Source of the DNA: Hyphomicrobiales bacterium
GTDB lineage: Bacteria; Pseudomonadota; Alphaproteobacteria; Rhizobiales; Rhizobiaceae
Assembly (NCBI GenBank): GCA_900469625.1
Contig: UBXV01000038.1
Span: 78,725 to 142,724 of the forward strand
DNA length: 64,000 nucleotides
Direction: 5' to 3'
Position numbers and translations under genes: made by a program. This document shows, piece by piece, positions 37,704 to 45,739 of the stretch. Each line of letters begins with the position of its first letter. The stretch's first letter is position 1. The notes under the pieces were generated by a model. The model ran no database searches, was not told the DNA's origin, and saw only the letters and a list, made by a program, of their open reading frames with translations.

Positions 37704-38987
37704 TCAGATCTTGGCGAGCGACTGTTCGAGGTCAGCGATGATATCGGAGACGTCTTCGATGCCGACGGACAGGCGCACATCGTCGGGGCCTGCCCCCGCC
37801 GCGACCTGCTGCTCCGGCGTCAACTGACGATGGGTGGTCGAGGCCGGATGGATGACGAGCGAACGGGTGTCGCCGATATTGGCAAGGTGCGAGAACATCT
37901 CCAGCCCCTCGACGAAACGCTTGCCTGCTTCGTAGCCGTCCTTGAGGCCAAAGGTGAAGACAGCGCCCGCCCCCTTCGGCGAGTAGCGCTTCTGCAGCCC
38001 GTTGTTCGGATCCTCGTCAAGGCCGGCATAGTTGACCCAGGATACCTTGTCGTGGCTCTTCAGCCACGTGGCGACGGCGAGCGCGTTGTCGCAATGGCGC
38101 TGCATGCGCAGCGGCAGCGTCTCGACGCCGGTCAGGATCATGAAGGCGTTGAACGGCGAAATGGCCGGGCCGAAATCGCGAAGGCCGAGAACGCGTGCTG
38201 CGATCGCGAACGCGAAATTGCCGAACACCTGGTGCAGCACGACACCGGCATATTCCGGGCGCGGTTCCGAAAGCATCGGGTACTTGCCGGATTTCGACCA
38301 GTCGAAGGTGCCGCCGTCGACGATGACGCCGCCCATCGAATTGCCATGACCGCCGATGAACTTGGTCAGCGAATGCACGACGATGTCGGCACCGTGCTCC
38401 AGCGGGCGCAGCAGGTAGGGCGTCGCCATCGTGTTGTCGACGATGAGCGGCAGGCCGTGCTTGTGCGCAACCTCGGCAATCGCGGCGATGTCGACGAAGG
38501 TGCCGCCCGGATTGGCGAGGCTCTCGATGAAGATGGCCTTGGTGCGGGCATCGATCTTGGCTTCGAAGCTCGCAGGATCGCTCGGATCCGCCCAGCGTAC
38601 ATGCCAGTCGAAGGATTTGAAGGCATGACCGAACTGATTGACCGAGCCGCCGTAAAGCCGGTTGGCAGCGACGAAGTTGTCGCCCGGACTCATGATGGTG
38701 TGGAACACGAGAAGCTGGGCCGCATGGCCCGATGCAACCGCCAGTGCCGCCGTTCCGCCTTCAAGCGCTGCCAGGCGCTCTTCGAGCACCGCCTGCGTCG
38801 GGTTCATGATGCGGGTGTAGATATTGCCGAACTGCTGCAAGCCGAAGAGTGCAGCGGCATGGTCGGTGTCGTTGAAGACGAAGCTGGTCGTCTGGTAGAT
38901 CGGCGTCGCCCGCGCGCCCGTCGTCGGATCTGGTTGCGCTCCGGCGTGGATTGCGAGCGTGCTGAAACCAGGATTGTCTTTCGTCAT
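37704..38987 (-). CDS. metY: O-acetylhomoserine aminocarboxypropyltransferase (sulfhydrylase)
   Basis: A 427-residue PLP enzyme of the Cys/Met metabolism family that makes homocysteine from O-acetylhomoserine and sulfide. The PLP lysine is K209 in VVHSLTKFIGGHG, and the N-terminal FSTLAIHAGAQPDPTTGARATPIYQTTSFVF is typical of MetY-type sulfhydrylases, not cystathionine synthases. Start ATG 38987. Promoter candidate at 39118-39146 gives a leader of about 120 nt. A methionine biosynthesis role is well supported; the acyl group (acetyl versus succinyl) is inferred from the family branch. Confidence 0.9.
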   Translation of the reverse strand: MTKDNPGFSTLAIHAGAQPDPTTGARATPIYQTTSFVFNDTDHAAALFGLQQFGNIYTRIMNPTQAVLEERLAALEGGTAALAVASGHAAQLLVFHTIMSPGDNFVAANRLYGGSVNQFGHAFKSFDWHVRWADPSDPASFEAKIDARTKAIFIESLANPGGTFVDIAAIAEVAHKHGLPLIVDNTMATPYLLRPLEHGADIVVHSLTKFIGGHGNSMGGVIVDGGTFDWSKSGKYPMLSEPRPEYAGVVLHQVFGNFAFAIAARVLGLRDFGPAISPFNAFMILTGVETLPLRMQRHCDNALAVATWLKSHDKVSWVNYAGLDEDPNNGLQKRYSPKGAGAVFTFGLKDGYEAGKRFVEGLEMFSHLANIGDTRSLVIHPASTTHRQLTPEQQVAAGAGPDDVRLSVGIEDVSDIIADLEQSLAKI

Positions 38988-39117
38988 TCATCCCTCCCAT
39001 GACGAGGGTGCCGCGCCTCCCGTGGAGCCGCCCAAAGGCACCCTATCGCTTTGATTCCAGGCATCGAGCGTGTCGAGGATCGCCTTCGATCTCGGGCGCG
39101 TGCACTGGAGCGGCGGC

Positions 39118-39146
39118 ACTATTCCAGAGCCGCCCCACATGGTCAA
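39118..39146 (-). promoter_or_regulatory. sigma-70-type promoter candidate for metY
   Basis: The minus strand reads TTGACC, a 17-nt spacer, then AATAGT. Start of transcription would be near 39110, leaving a leader of about 120 nt. The leader holds a hairpin (GGGTGCC / GGCACCC); I could not match it to a known riboswitch. Confidence 0.5.
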
Positions 39147-39203
39147 AGAAAGATTTTTTCAAAACTGACGGTTGCGCGAAACAACGCTGCGGCCGACCCG
39201 GCG

Positions 39204-39650
39204 TCAGCCGATCAGGCGCGGATACTCCATCGCCGGACAGCGATCCATCACCACCTTGATGCCGGCCGCCTCCGCCTTGGCAGCAGCCCCGTCATGGCGC
39301 ACGGACAGTTGCCCCCAGATTGCCTTCGGCAGGGTCTCCAGCGCCAGGATTTCGTCGACGAGCCCCGGCAGTGCATCGGCCGCGCGAAAAACGTCGATCA
39401 TGTCGATCGGAACCTTTATGTCGGCAAGCCTTCCAACGACAGGTTGATCGAGGATCGTCTTGCCGACATGGCCCGGATTGACGGGAATGACGCGGTAACC
39501 CTTGCGCAGGAGAAAGGCCATGACCCGATGGCTCGGTCGCTCGGCGTTCGGCGACGCACCAACGAGCGCGATCGTCTGCGTCGAGCGCAGGATGTCGGCG
39601 AGGTAATAATCCGGGTAGGCGTCGTGGTTCATCTTCTGATCCGAATTCAT
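39204..39650 (-). CDS. CoA-binding domain protein
   Basis: A 148-residue single-domain Rossmann protein: TIALVGASPNAERPSHRVMAFLLRKGYRVIPVNPGHVG is the nucleotide-binding start of the succinyl-CoA-synthetase alpha-like CoA-binding fold, and the C-terminus has VVMDRCPAMEYPRLIG. ATG 39650 or 39632 is the start; the longer frame upstream is not family-like. Function unknown; such proteins bind CoA or a nucleotide and may act as regulators. Confidence 0.88.
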   Translation of the reverse strand: MNSDQKMNHDAYPDYYLADILRSTQTIALVGASPNAERPSHRVMAFLLRKGYRVIPVNPGHVGKTILDQPVVGRLADIKVPIDMIDVFRAADALPGLVDEILALETLPKAIWGQLSVRHDGAAAKAEAAGIKVVMDRCPAMEYPRLIG

Positions 39651-39830
39651 CTGGTGAGGGCGGCTATAGTCGGCACGACTGCGGTGGGTGTCAATCGAAC
39701 GCCGGATCTCCAAGGCGAACGAGCGTGAGACCATGTGATCCGGGCTTCCGCCAGTTTCCGGTTGCTTTTCCCGTACAGCGGCGCGACAACGCTGGCAACG
39801 GCCTGCCCTATCGTCCACCGAGGTTTCATC

Positions 39831-40667
39831 TTGCCCCTTGATGTCATTGCGCTCGTCCTTTTCGGGGCGCTTTTGCACGCGACCTGGAATGCCCTGGTCA
39901 AGGCGGGTTCGGAAAAATCGCTCGATGCGGCCATGATCGCGCTTGGCGCAGCCGTCGTCGCCATCCCGCTTTTGCCGTTCCTGCCGTTACCTCAACCGGA
40001 AGCTTGGCCTTATATCCTGGTCTCGGCGGTCTTCCAGTTTGCCTATTTCCAGCTGGTCGCCGCCTCCTATCGCGCTGGCGATATCGGCCTCGTCTACCCA
40101 TTGATGCGCGGTGTAGCTCCACTGATCGTCGCCTCCACCAGCAGCGTCATCATCGGCGAAAGGCTGACGACCGGTGCGATGGCGGGTGTGCTGACAATCA
40201 GCGTGGGTGTTTTGACGCTGGCGTTCGAATCGCGAAAGGGAGGCAAGCACGCGATCATTCTGGCACTGCTCAATGCCTGCGTGATTGCATGCTATACCTT
40301 TGTCGACGGTATCGGCGCCCGCGTATCGGGCAACGCCATCGCCTACACGCTGTGGATGGCGCTGCTGCCGCCAGTGCTGCTTTTCACCTGGGCCTTCGCG
40401 CGCCGCGGCGTCAAACCCGTCCTTCGCCACGTCTACAAGAACTGGTGGCGCGGCCTCGTCGGTGGCGCAGGGTCGATCGGCGCCTACGGGCTCGCGCTCT
40501 GGGCGATGACGAAGGCGCCAGTAGCGTCGGTCGCCGCACTGCGCGAAACCTCGATCCTGTTTGCCGTCGTCATCTCGGTGGTGTTCCTTAAAGAGCGCGT
40601 CAGCGTCTGGCGCATTGCAGCTGCCTGCGTCATCGCGCTCGGCGCGCTTCTTCTGAAGCTTGCCTGA
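39831..40667 (+). CDS. EamA-family permease
   Basis: An inner-membrane protein of about 278 residues with ten helices in two EamA repeats (for example FQFAYFQLVAASYRAGDIGLVYPLMRGVAPLIV and LKERVSVWRIAAACVIALGALLLKLA). The start is not ATG: TTG 39831 follows CCGAGG at good spacing and gives LPLDVIALVLFGALLH, the first helix. An ATG at 39735 would add about 32 polar residues. It overlaps none of its neighbours; the next gene is convergent with a 3-nt gap. Substrate unknown. Confidence 0.85.
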   Translation: MPLDVIALVLFGALLHATWNALVKAGSEKSLDAAMIALGAAVVAIPLLPFLPLPQPEAWPYILVSAVFQFAYFQLVAASYRAGDIGLVYPLMRGVAPLIVASTSSVIIGERLTTGAMAGVLTISVGVLTLAFESRKGGKHAIILALLNACVIACYTFVDGIGARVSGNAIAYTLWMALLPPVLLFTWAFARRGVKPVLRHVYKNWWRGLVGGAGSIGAYGLALWAMTKAPVASVAALRETSILFAVVISVVFLKERVSVWRIAAACVIALGALLLKLA

Positions 40668-40670
40668 CGG

Positions 40671-41492
40671 CTATTTGCCGTCCCATTCCGGCATGCGCTT
40701 GTCGAGGAAGGCGCCGATGCCGTTTGCCGCGTCGCCGGCCATCATGTTTTCGACCATCACGCCGACGGCGTAATCGTAAGCCTCGGGAAGGCTCATTTCC
40801 GCCTGGCGATAGAAGGCTTCCTTGCCGATCTTCAGTGCCTGCGGCGATTTCGAGGCGATGACGGCGGCGTATTTGTCGACGACCTGGCGAAGGTACTGCT
40901 GCGGCACGATGCGGTTGACGATGCCGAAGTCCTTTGCCGTCGAGGCATCGATGGTTTCGCCCGTCAGCAGCATTTCCATCGCCTGCTTGCGGTGCGATGC
41001 GCGCGACAGCGCCACCATCGGCGTCGAGCAGAACAGACCGATATTGACGCCCGGCGTGCAGAAGGTGGAACTGTCGGTGCAGATCGCGAGATCGCAACTG
41101 GCGACAAGCTGGCAGCCGGCCGCCGTCGCCAGACCGTCGATCTCGGCGATGACTGCCTGGGGCAGCCGGGTGATCTTCATCATCAGTTCCGCAGCGAGGC
41201 GGATCGTCGTTTCGAAGAATGCCCTGCCCCCATCGGCATCGGCGCGATGCGCGGTCATTTCCTTGAGGTCATGGCCTGCCGAAAACAGCTTGCCCGATGC
41301 CGAAAGGATGACAACCCTGATCTCCCCGGAATGGGCGATGGCGTCGAGCGCCGTGTGCAGGGCCTCCATCATCCCGATCGAAAGCACGTTGGCGGGCGGG
41401 TTGTTGAGCGTCAACCGGAGAACCGGCCCATTGAGTTCGCGCAGCAGCAAGCCATTCGGCTCTTCCTTGCGAAATGAAACAACGTCCGCCAT
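40671..41492 (-). CDS. enoyl-CoA hydratase/isomerase family protein
   Basis: A 273-residue crotonase-fold enzyme. The oxyanion-hole motif is KLFSAGHDLKEM and the second GLATAAGCQLVASCDLAI. The usual catalytic Glu of hydratases is not obvious at its position (NIGLFCSTPMVALSR), so it may be a hydratase, isomerase or hydrolase of another acyl-CoA. Start ATG 41492. It stands alone, with the thioesterase gene transcribed divergently 171 nt away. Beta-oxidation-type role inferred. Confidence 0.88.
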   Translation of the reverse strand: MADVVSFRKEEPNGLLLRELNGPVLRLTLNNPPANVLSIGMMEALHTALDAIAHSGEIRVVILSASGKLFSAGHDLKEMTAHRADADGGRAFFETTIRLAAELMMKITRLPQAVIAEIDGLATAAGCQLVASCDLAICTDSSTFCTPGVNIGLFCSTPMVALSRASHRKQAMEMLLTGETIDASTAKDFGIVNRIVPQQYLRQVVDKYAAVIASKSPQALKIGKEAFYRQAEMSLPEAYDYAVGVMVENMMAGDAANGIGAFLDKRMPEWDGK

Positions 41493-41663
41493 GTCCTTCT
41501 CCTGCTGTCTTGTCTATTCCAGTCGATGGGCATCGTGGTACGCCGCCTCCCGCCTGCTTTCAAGTCGGCGATGATCAGGGCGACTAAGACCTTTTTCCGC
41601 CTTGCGAAGAATCGGATGGCGGCATCTGTTGACGTAACGAAAGATCCGCGCAGAGGAAGACCC

Positions 41664-42095
41664 ATGAAATTCCAGCCGATCATGACGGTCGAGGCGCTGA
41701 ACCAGTTTCTCGACACCGATTTTCCCCAGGTCCACACGGACGGCAAGGTCTTCCAGGTCACGGACACGGGCCCCGGATTTGCGACGATGCGGCTCGATCC
41801 GAACGAACGTCATATCCGGCCGGGCGGCACCGTTTCCGGGCCGACGCTTTTCGCCCTTGCCGACGTTTCCGCCTATATCGCGCTCATCGCCCATATCGGC
41901 CCCGTGGCACTTGCGGTCACCACCAATCTCAACATCAATTTCCTGCGAAAACCGGAGCCCCAACCGCTCGAATGCACCTGTCGCATTCTCAAGCTCGGCA
42001 AGCGTCTGGCGGTTCTGGACGCTTCGATCGCCATGGTCGGCAGCGACGATCTCGTGGCGCATGCGACGGCGACCTATTCGATTCCACCGCGATAA
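41664..42095 (+). CDS. PaaI-family hotdog thioesterase
   Basis: A 143-residue hotdog-fold acyl-CoA thioesterase. ERHIRPGGTVSGPTLFALADVSAYIALIAHIGPVALAVTTNLNINFLR is the family core with the conserved G and Asp positions. ATG 41664 follows GAGGAAGACCC; the longer frame from 41526 lacks a ribosome binding site. Divergent from the enoyl-CoA hydratase gene. It likely hydrolyses aromatic or fatty acyl-CoA; substrate unknown. Confidence 0.88.
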   Translation: MKFQPIMTVEALNQFLDTDFPQVHTDGKVFQVTDTGPGFATMRLDPNERHIRPGGTVSGPTLFALADVSAYIALIAHIGPVALAVTTNLNINFLRKPEPQPLECTCRILKLGKRLAVLDASIAMVGSDDLVAHATATYSIPPR

Positions 42096-42172
42096 ATTGA
42101 GGTATCAAAATACCCCATCGCTAACACGTTGTTTTTGCTTATGTTTATTTCAGCATTGCAAAATCGACATTG

Positions 42173-42201
42173 TTGACGCCTTTTTCACGCTTGCGTATAA
42201 G
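42173..42201 (+). promoter_or_regulatory. promoter of rplM-rpsI
   Basis: TTGACG at 42173, a 17-nt spacer, and TATAAG at 42196, about 120 nt before the rplM start. A near-consensus housekeeping promoter and a long leader with a GC-rich hairpin, fitting a strongly expressed ribosomal operon. Confidence 0.85.
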
Positions 42202-42321
42202 CACCCTCAGATCGCGGTCCCTCTCGGGCCGCTTTCTTCTTTTGGCTGAAATTCGGTCAAAACCAAGCAACAAGAAACGCCCAACGGTTCGCCGTTATGG
42301 GTCCAAAGAAAGAGTTTTGTT

Positions 42322-42786
42322 ATGGGAACCTTCGTTCAGAAGCCTGCAGAGGTGGAGAAGAAGTGGATCATCATCGACGCCGAAGGCCTCGTTGTCGGTC
42401 GCCTCGCCTCCATCATCGCGAACCGCCTGCGCGGCAAGCACAAAGCCACCTTCACGCCGCATGTTGACGATGGCGACAACGTCATCGTGATCAACGCCGA
42501 GAAGGCCGTGCTCACGGGCAAGAAGTACACCGACAAGAAGTACTACTGGCACACCGGCTACCCCGGCGGCATCAAGGAGCGCACCGCGCGCCAGATCATC
42601 GAAGGCCGCTTCCCGGAGCGCGTCCTCGAGAAGGCCGTCGAGCGCATGGTTCCGCGCGGCCCGCTCGGCCGTCGCCAGATGAAGAACCTGCGCGTATACG
42701 CAGGCTCGAACCACCCGCATGAAGCACAGCAGCCGGCCGTCCTCGACGTCGCCAAGCTGAACAGCAAGAACACAAGGAGCGCCTAA
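42322..42786 (+). CDS. rplM: 50S ribosomal protein L13
   Basis: A 154-residue protein that binds 23S rRNA early in large-subunit assembly. Diagnostic stretches are [27 protein letters not shown] and the C-terminal [31 protein letters not shown]. The stop TAA overlaps the rpsI start by one base (TAATG), so the two are translationally coupled. Confidence 0.99.
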   Translation: MGTFVQKPAEVEKKWIIIDAEGLVVGRLASIIANRLRGKHKATFTPHVDDGDNVIVINAEKAVLTGKKYTDKKYYWHTGYPGGIKERTARQIIEGRFPERVLEKAVERMVPRGPLGRRQMKNLRVYAGSNHPHEAQQPAVLDVAKLNSKNTRSA

Positions 42787-43253
42787 TGGCCGACCTTTCC
42801 GCTCTCAAGGAAATCGCCACGACTGCGGAACCGGCAGCTCCGGTTCACGTCAAGAAGGTCGACGCTCAGGGCCGCTCCTATGCGACCGGCAAGCGTAAGA
42901 ACGCTGTTGCCCGCGTATGGGTCAAGCCCGGCTCGGGCAAGATCACCATCAACGGCAAGCCGTACCTCGACTACTTCGCTCGTCCGGTTCTGCAGATGAT
43001 CCTGCAGCAGCCGATCGTCGCAGCTGCCCGTGACGGCCAGTTCGACATCGACGCGACGGTCGCCGGTGGCGGTCTCTCCGGCCAGGCCGGTGCCGTTCGT
43101 CACGGCATCTCCAAGGCGCTCACCTACTTCGAACCGGGCCTGCGCTCGGTGCTGAAGAAGGGCGGCTTCCTGACCCGCGACAGCCGTGTCGTTGAACGTA
43201 AGAAGTACGGCAAGGCCAAGGCCCGTCGTTCGTTCCAGTTCTCCAAGCGTTAA
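42786..43253 (+). CDS. rpsI: 30S ribosomal protein S9
   Basis: A 155-residue small-subunit protein whose C-terminal tail reaches the P-site t[23 protein letters not shown], the middle [19 protein letters not shown] and the basic tail [19 protein letters not shown] are standard. The N-terminus carries an extra 25-residue acidic/alanine stretch, usual in alphaproteobacteria. Overlaps rplM by one base. Confidence 0.99.
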   Translation: MADLSALKEIATTAEPAAPVHVKKVDAQGRSYATGKRKNAVARVWVKPGSGKITINGKPYLDYFARPVLQMILQQPIVAAARDGQFDIDATVAGGGLSGQAGAVRHGISKALTYFEPGLRSVLKKGGFLTRDSRVVERKKYGKAKARRSFQFSKR

Positions 43254-43277
43254 TCGCTCGAAGACACTGCATCTTGG

Positions 43278-43303
43278 AAGGCCGGGCTCGCCCGGCCTTT
43301 TTT
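43278..43303 (+). terminator. terminator after rpsI
   Basis: A 9 to 10-bp stem AAGGCCGGGC / GCCCGGCCTT with a tight loop, followed by TTTTTTC. It lies in the gap to the convergent Lrp gene and may serve both. Confidence 0.9.
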
Positions 43304-43308
43304 CGTTT

Positions 43309-43782
43309 TCAGATCGGCAACTCGGTCGTCGACTTCAGTTCGCGCAGCACGAAGCTCGACACCACCGTGCGCACATGCGGATTGCGCATCAGATAGCGGG
43401 TCATGAAGGCGTCGTAGCTGTCGACGTCGTTGGCCCTGATCTTCAGCATGTAGTCGAACGTGCCCGACAGCGCATAACACTCCATGATCTCCGGCCGGTC
43501 GCGCACGACCGCCGAGAAAGCGGCAATCGCCTCGTCGTGATGATCCTCCAGCGTCACATGGGCGATGATGCAGAGCTTCAGATCCAGCTTGCCCGGATCG
43601 AGCAGCGCCACCCGCTTGCGAATGACGCCGTCGGCCTCCAGCTCCTGCAGTCGCCGCCAGGTCGAGCTTTGCGACATGCCCGCCCTTTCCGCGAGCTCGG
43701 ACAGGGACTGGCCGCTGTCGGCCTGAATCAGCCGCAGCAGCCTGCGCAAAGGTTGGGAAGTTTCCTTCAAATCTGACGACAT
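43309..43782 (-). CDS. Lrp/AsnC-family transcriptional regulator
   Basis: A 157-residue regulator with an N-terminal helix-turn-helix (SLSELAERAGMSQSSTWRRLQELEADGVIRKRVALLD) and a C-terminal AsnC ligand domain (CYALSGTFDYMLKIRANDVDSYDAF). ATG 43782 follows GGGAGGAAATTTCGAA. The reading frame is open far upstream, but that part is antisense to phhA. It diverges from phenylalanine hydroxylase over 111 nt, the usual arrangement for an Lrp protein that senses phenylalanine or a related amino acid and activates phhA. Confidence 0.92.
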   Translation of the reverse strand: MSSDLKETSQPLRRLLRLIQADSGQSLSELAERAGMSQSSTWRRLQELEADGVIRKRVALLDPGKLDLKLCIIAHVTLEDHHDEAIAAFSAVVRDRPEIMECYALSGTFDYMLKIRANDVDSYDAFMTRYLMRNPHVRTVVSSFVLRELKSTTELPI

Positions 43783-43893
43783 TTCGAAATTTCCTCCCGC
43801 AACAGCGCCCTCCACCGGCAACTGTGAAACAAATACTCGCTCCATTCGCGATACAATTGCAACAACTTGGTGTTTTGGCGAAGAGGAGACGTC

Positions 43894-44685
43894 ATGCCGA
43901 AGGAAAGCAGCTACACCGCGAAACTGCCCGAGCCGGATGGCAGCTATCACTACACGCCCGAGGAGGACGCGATCTGGGGCGAGCTTTATCAGCGGCAGAT
44001 GAAGCTGCTCGCCGACAAGGCATGCGACGAATATCTGGAAGGCGCGCGCAAGCTTGACCTCGGCCCGGACCACGTGCCGCAACTCAAGGACGTCAACCGC
44101 CGCCTGCAGGAAACCACCGGCTTTGGCGTCGAAGGCGTACCGGCCCTTATCCCGCCATCGCGGTTCTACGAGCTCTTGTCCGAAGGCAAGTTTCCGCTCG
44201 CAACCTTCATCCGCCGGCGCGAGCATATCGACTACATCGAAGAGCCCGATATCTTCCACGAGGTCTTCGGCCACTGCCCGCTCCTGACCAACCAGAGCTA
44301 TGCCAATTTCGTCCGCCGCTTCGGCGAGAAGGCCGTCGGCCTGGGCAAGGGCTACTCCTGGCACCTGTTCCGGATTTTCTGGTTCACGGTCGAATTCGGG
44401 CTGATCAACACCCCCAAGGGCCGGCGCTGCTTCGGGGCCGGCATCGTGTCGTCGCCGAACGAGACCCGTACGGCCATGGAGCCATCGACGAGCGAGTTCC
44501 GCCCGTTCGATCTGATGTCGGTGCTGCGCACGCCGTACCGCATCGATATCGTGCAACCGATCTATTATGTCATCGACAGCTTCGCCCAACTCGAGGCGAT
44601 CATCGAGGAGGATATCGGCGCACGCATCACCGAGGCCAAGGCGCTCGGCGATTTTGCGCCGACCTTCGAGGCCAAGGCGTCCTGA
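43894..44685 (+). CDS. phhA: phenylalanine 4-monooxygenase
   Basis: A 263-residue iron- and pterin-dependent enzyme that converts phenylalanine to tyrosine. The facial triad is intact: His122 and His127 in IFHEVFGHCPLL and Glu167 in FWFTVEFGLI. ATG 43894 follows AGAGGAGACGTC. Divergent from an Lrp/AsnC regulator and followed after 79 nt by agmatinase. Single-domain bacterial length is normal. A pterin dehydratase gene is not in the window. Confidence 0.96.
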   Translation: MPKESSYTAKLPEPDGSYHYTPEEDAIWGELYQRQMKLLADKACDEYLEGARKLDLGPDHVPQLKDVNRRLQETTGFGVEGVPALIPPSRFYELLSEGKFPLATFIRRREHIDYIEEPDIFHEVFGHCPLLTNQSYANFVRRFGEKAVGLGKGYSWHLFRIFWFTVEFGLINTPKGRRCFGAGIVSSPNETRTAMEPSTSEFRPFDLMSVLRTPYRIDIVQPIYYVIDSFAQLEAIIEEDIGARITEAKALGDFAPTFEAKAS

Positions 44686-44764
44686 CAGAATTGGAATTCG
44701 CCGGCAGGGACTTGCCTTGCCGGCGGCGATTGTCCAACCTCTCGCCCTACACGGGAGACGGGAT

Positions 44765-45727
44765 ATGGCAAACAGGACGATCGACCACGCGCTGACGGCG
44801 CGCTCACTCACATCGGCGGCATCGGACCCCACGCATGCCGGCATTCTCTCCTTCATGCGACGCAAATATTCCAAGCAGTTGAAGGATGTCGATGCCGTCG
44901 TGTGGGGCATTCCGTTCGACGCCGCAACATCCAACCGTCCCGGTGCCCGATTCGGCCCCCAGGCGATCCGTCGCGCCTCGGCGATCTTCGACAACGATCC
45001 GCAGTACCCGTTCGAGCGCGACCTCTTCGCTCAGATGGCAACGATCGACTATGGCGACTGCCTGCTCGACTACGGCAACCACTCGAAGACCCCGGCGACG
45101 ATCGAGCGTGAGGCAGCGAAGATCCTGAACAGCGGCGCCTATCTGCAGACGCTCGGCGGTGACCATTTCGTCACCTATCCGATCCTCAAGGCCCATGCCG
45201 CGATCCACGGTCCGCTCGCCCTCGTCCAGTTCGACGCGCATCAGGACACCTGGCCGGACGAGCGCGGCCGCATCGACCACGGCTCCTTTGTCGGCCGTGC
45301 CGCCCGCGCCGGGCTCATCGATACGGACGCCTCTATCCAGATCGGCATCCGCACCCATGCACCGGAGGACTGCGGCATCCGCATTCTCTACGGCTACGAC
45401 GTCGAGGAAATGAGCGTTTCAGAGATTGCCGACGCCATCATCCAGCAAGTGGGCGAACGCAAGGCTTACCTGACCTTCGACATCGATTGCCTTGACCCGG
45501 CCTACGCGCCCGGCACGGGCACGCCCGTTGCCGGCGGACCTTCGAGCTCGAAAATCCTCTCGGTTCTGCGCAAGCTCGGAGCTCTGACTGTCGTCGGCAG
45601 CGATGTCGTCGAGGTCGCCCCTGCCTATGACCATGCGGATATCACCGCGATCGCCGGCGCGACGGTCGCCATGTACATGCTGGGCCTGCACGCAGAAAAG
45701 CTGGCGGAGCGTTCGACGCTCCCCTAA
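44765..45727 (+). CDS. speB: agmatinase (ureohydrolase)
   Basis: A 320-residue Mn-dependent ureohydrolase that splits agmatine to putrescine and urea. The metal motifs are complete: GGDHFVTYP, FDAHQDTWPD and TFDIDCLDPAYAPGTGTP. ATG 44765 follows CGGGAGACGGGAT; the longer frame overlaps phhA. Family members also include guanidinobutyrase and guanidinopropionase, so agmatine is likely but not certain. Gap of 79 nt from phhA could mean one operon. Confidence 0.92.
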   Translation: MANRTIDHALTARSLTSAASDPTHAGILSFMRRKYSKQLKDVDAVVWGIPFDAATSNRPGARFGPQAIRRASAIFDNDPQYPFERDLFAQMATIDYGDCLLDYGNHSKTPATIEREAAKILNSGAYLQTLGGDHFVTYPILKAHAAIHGPLALVQFDAHQDTWPDERGRIDHGSFVGRAARAGLIDTDASIQIGIRTHAPEDCGIRILYGYDVEEMSVSEIADAIIQQVGERKAYLTFDIDCLDPAYAPGTGTPVAGGPSSSKILSVLRKLGALTVVGSDVVEVAPAYDHADITAIAGATVAMYMLGLHAEKLAERSTLP

Positions 45728-45739
45728 AACGCCGCGCCT

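Noticed and set aside
38988..39120. SAM-II riboswitch in the metY leader
   Set aside because: The conserved core words of SAM-II are absent; only a generic hairpin is seen.
43783..44994. Upstream extension of the Lrp gene to 561 codons
   Set aside because: It runs antisense through phhA and beyond; Lrp proteins are about 150-160 residues and a strong ribosome binding site lies just before ATG 43782.
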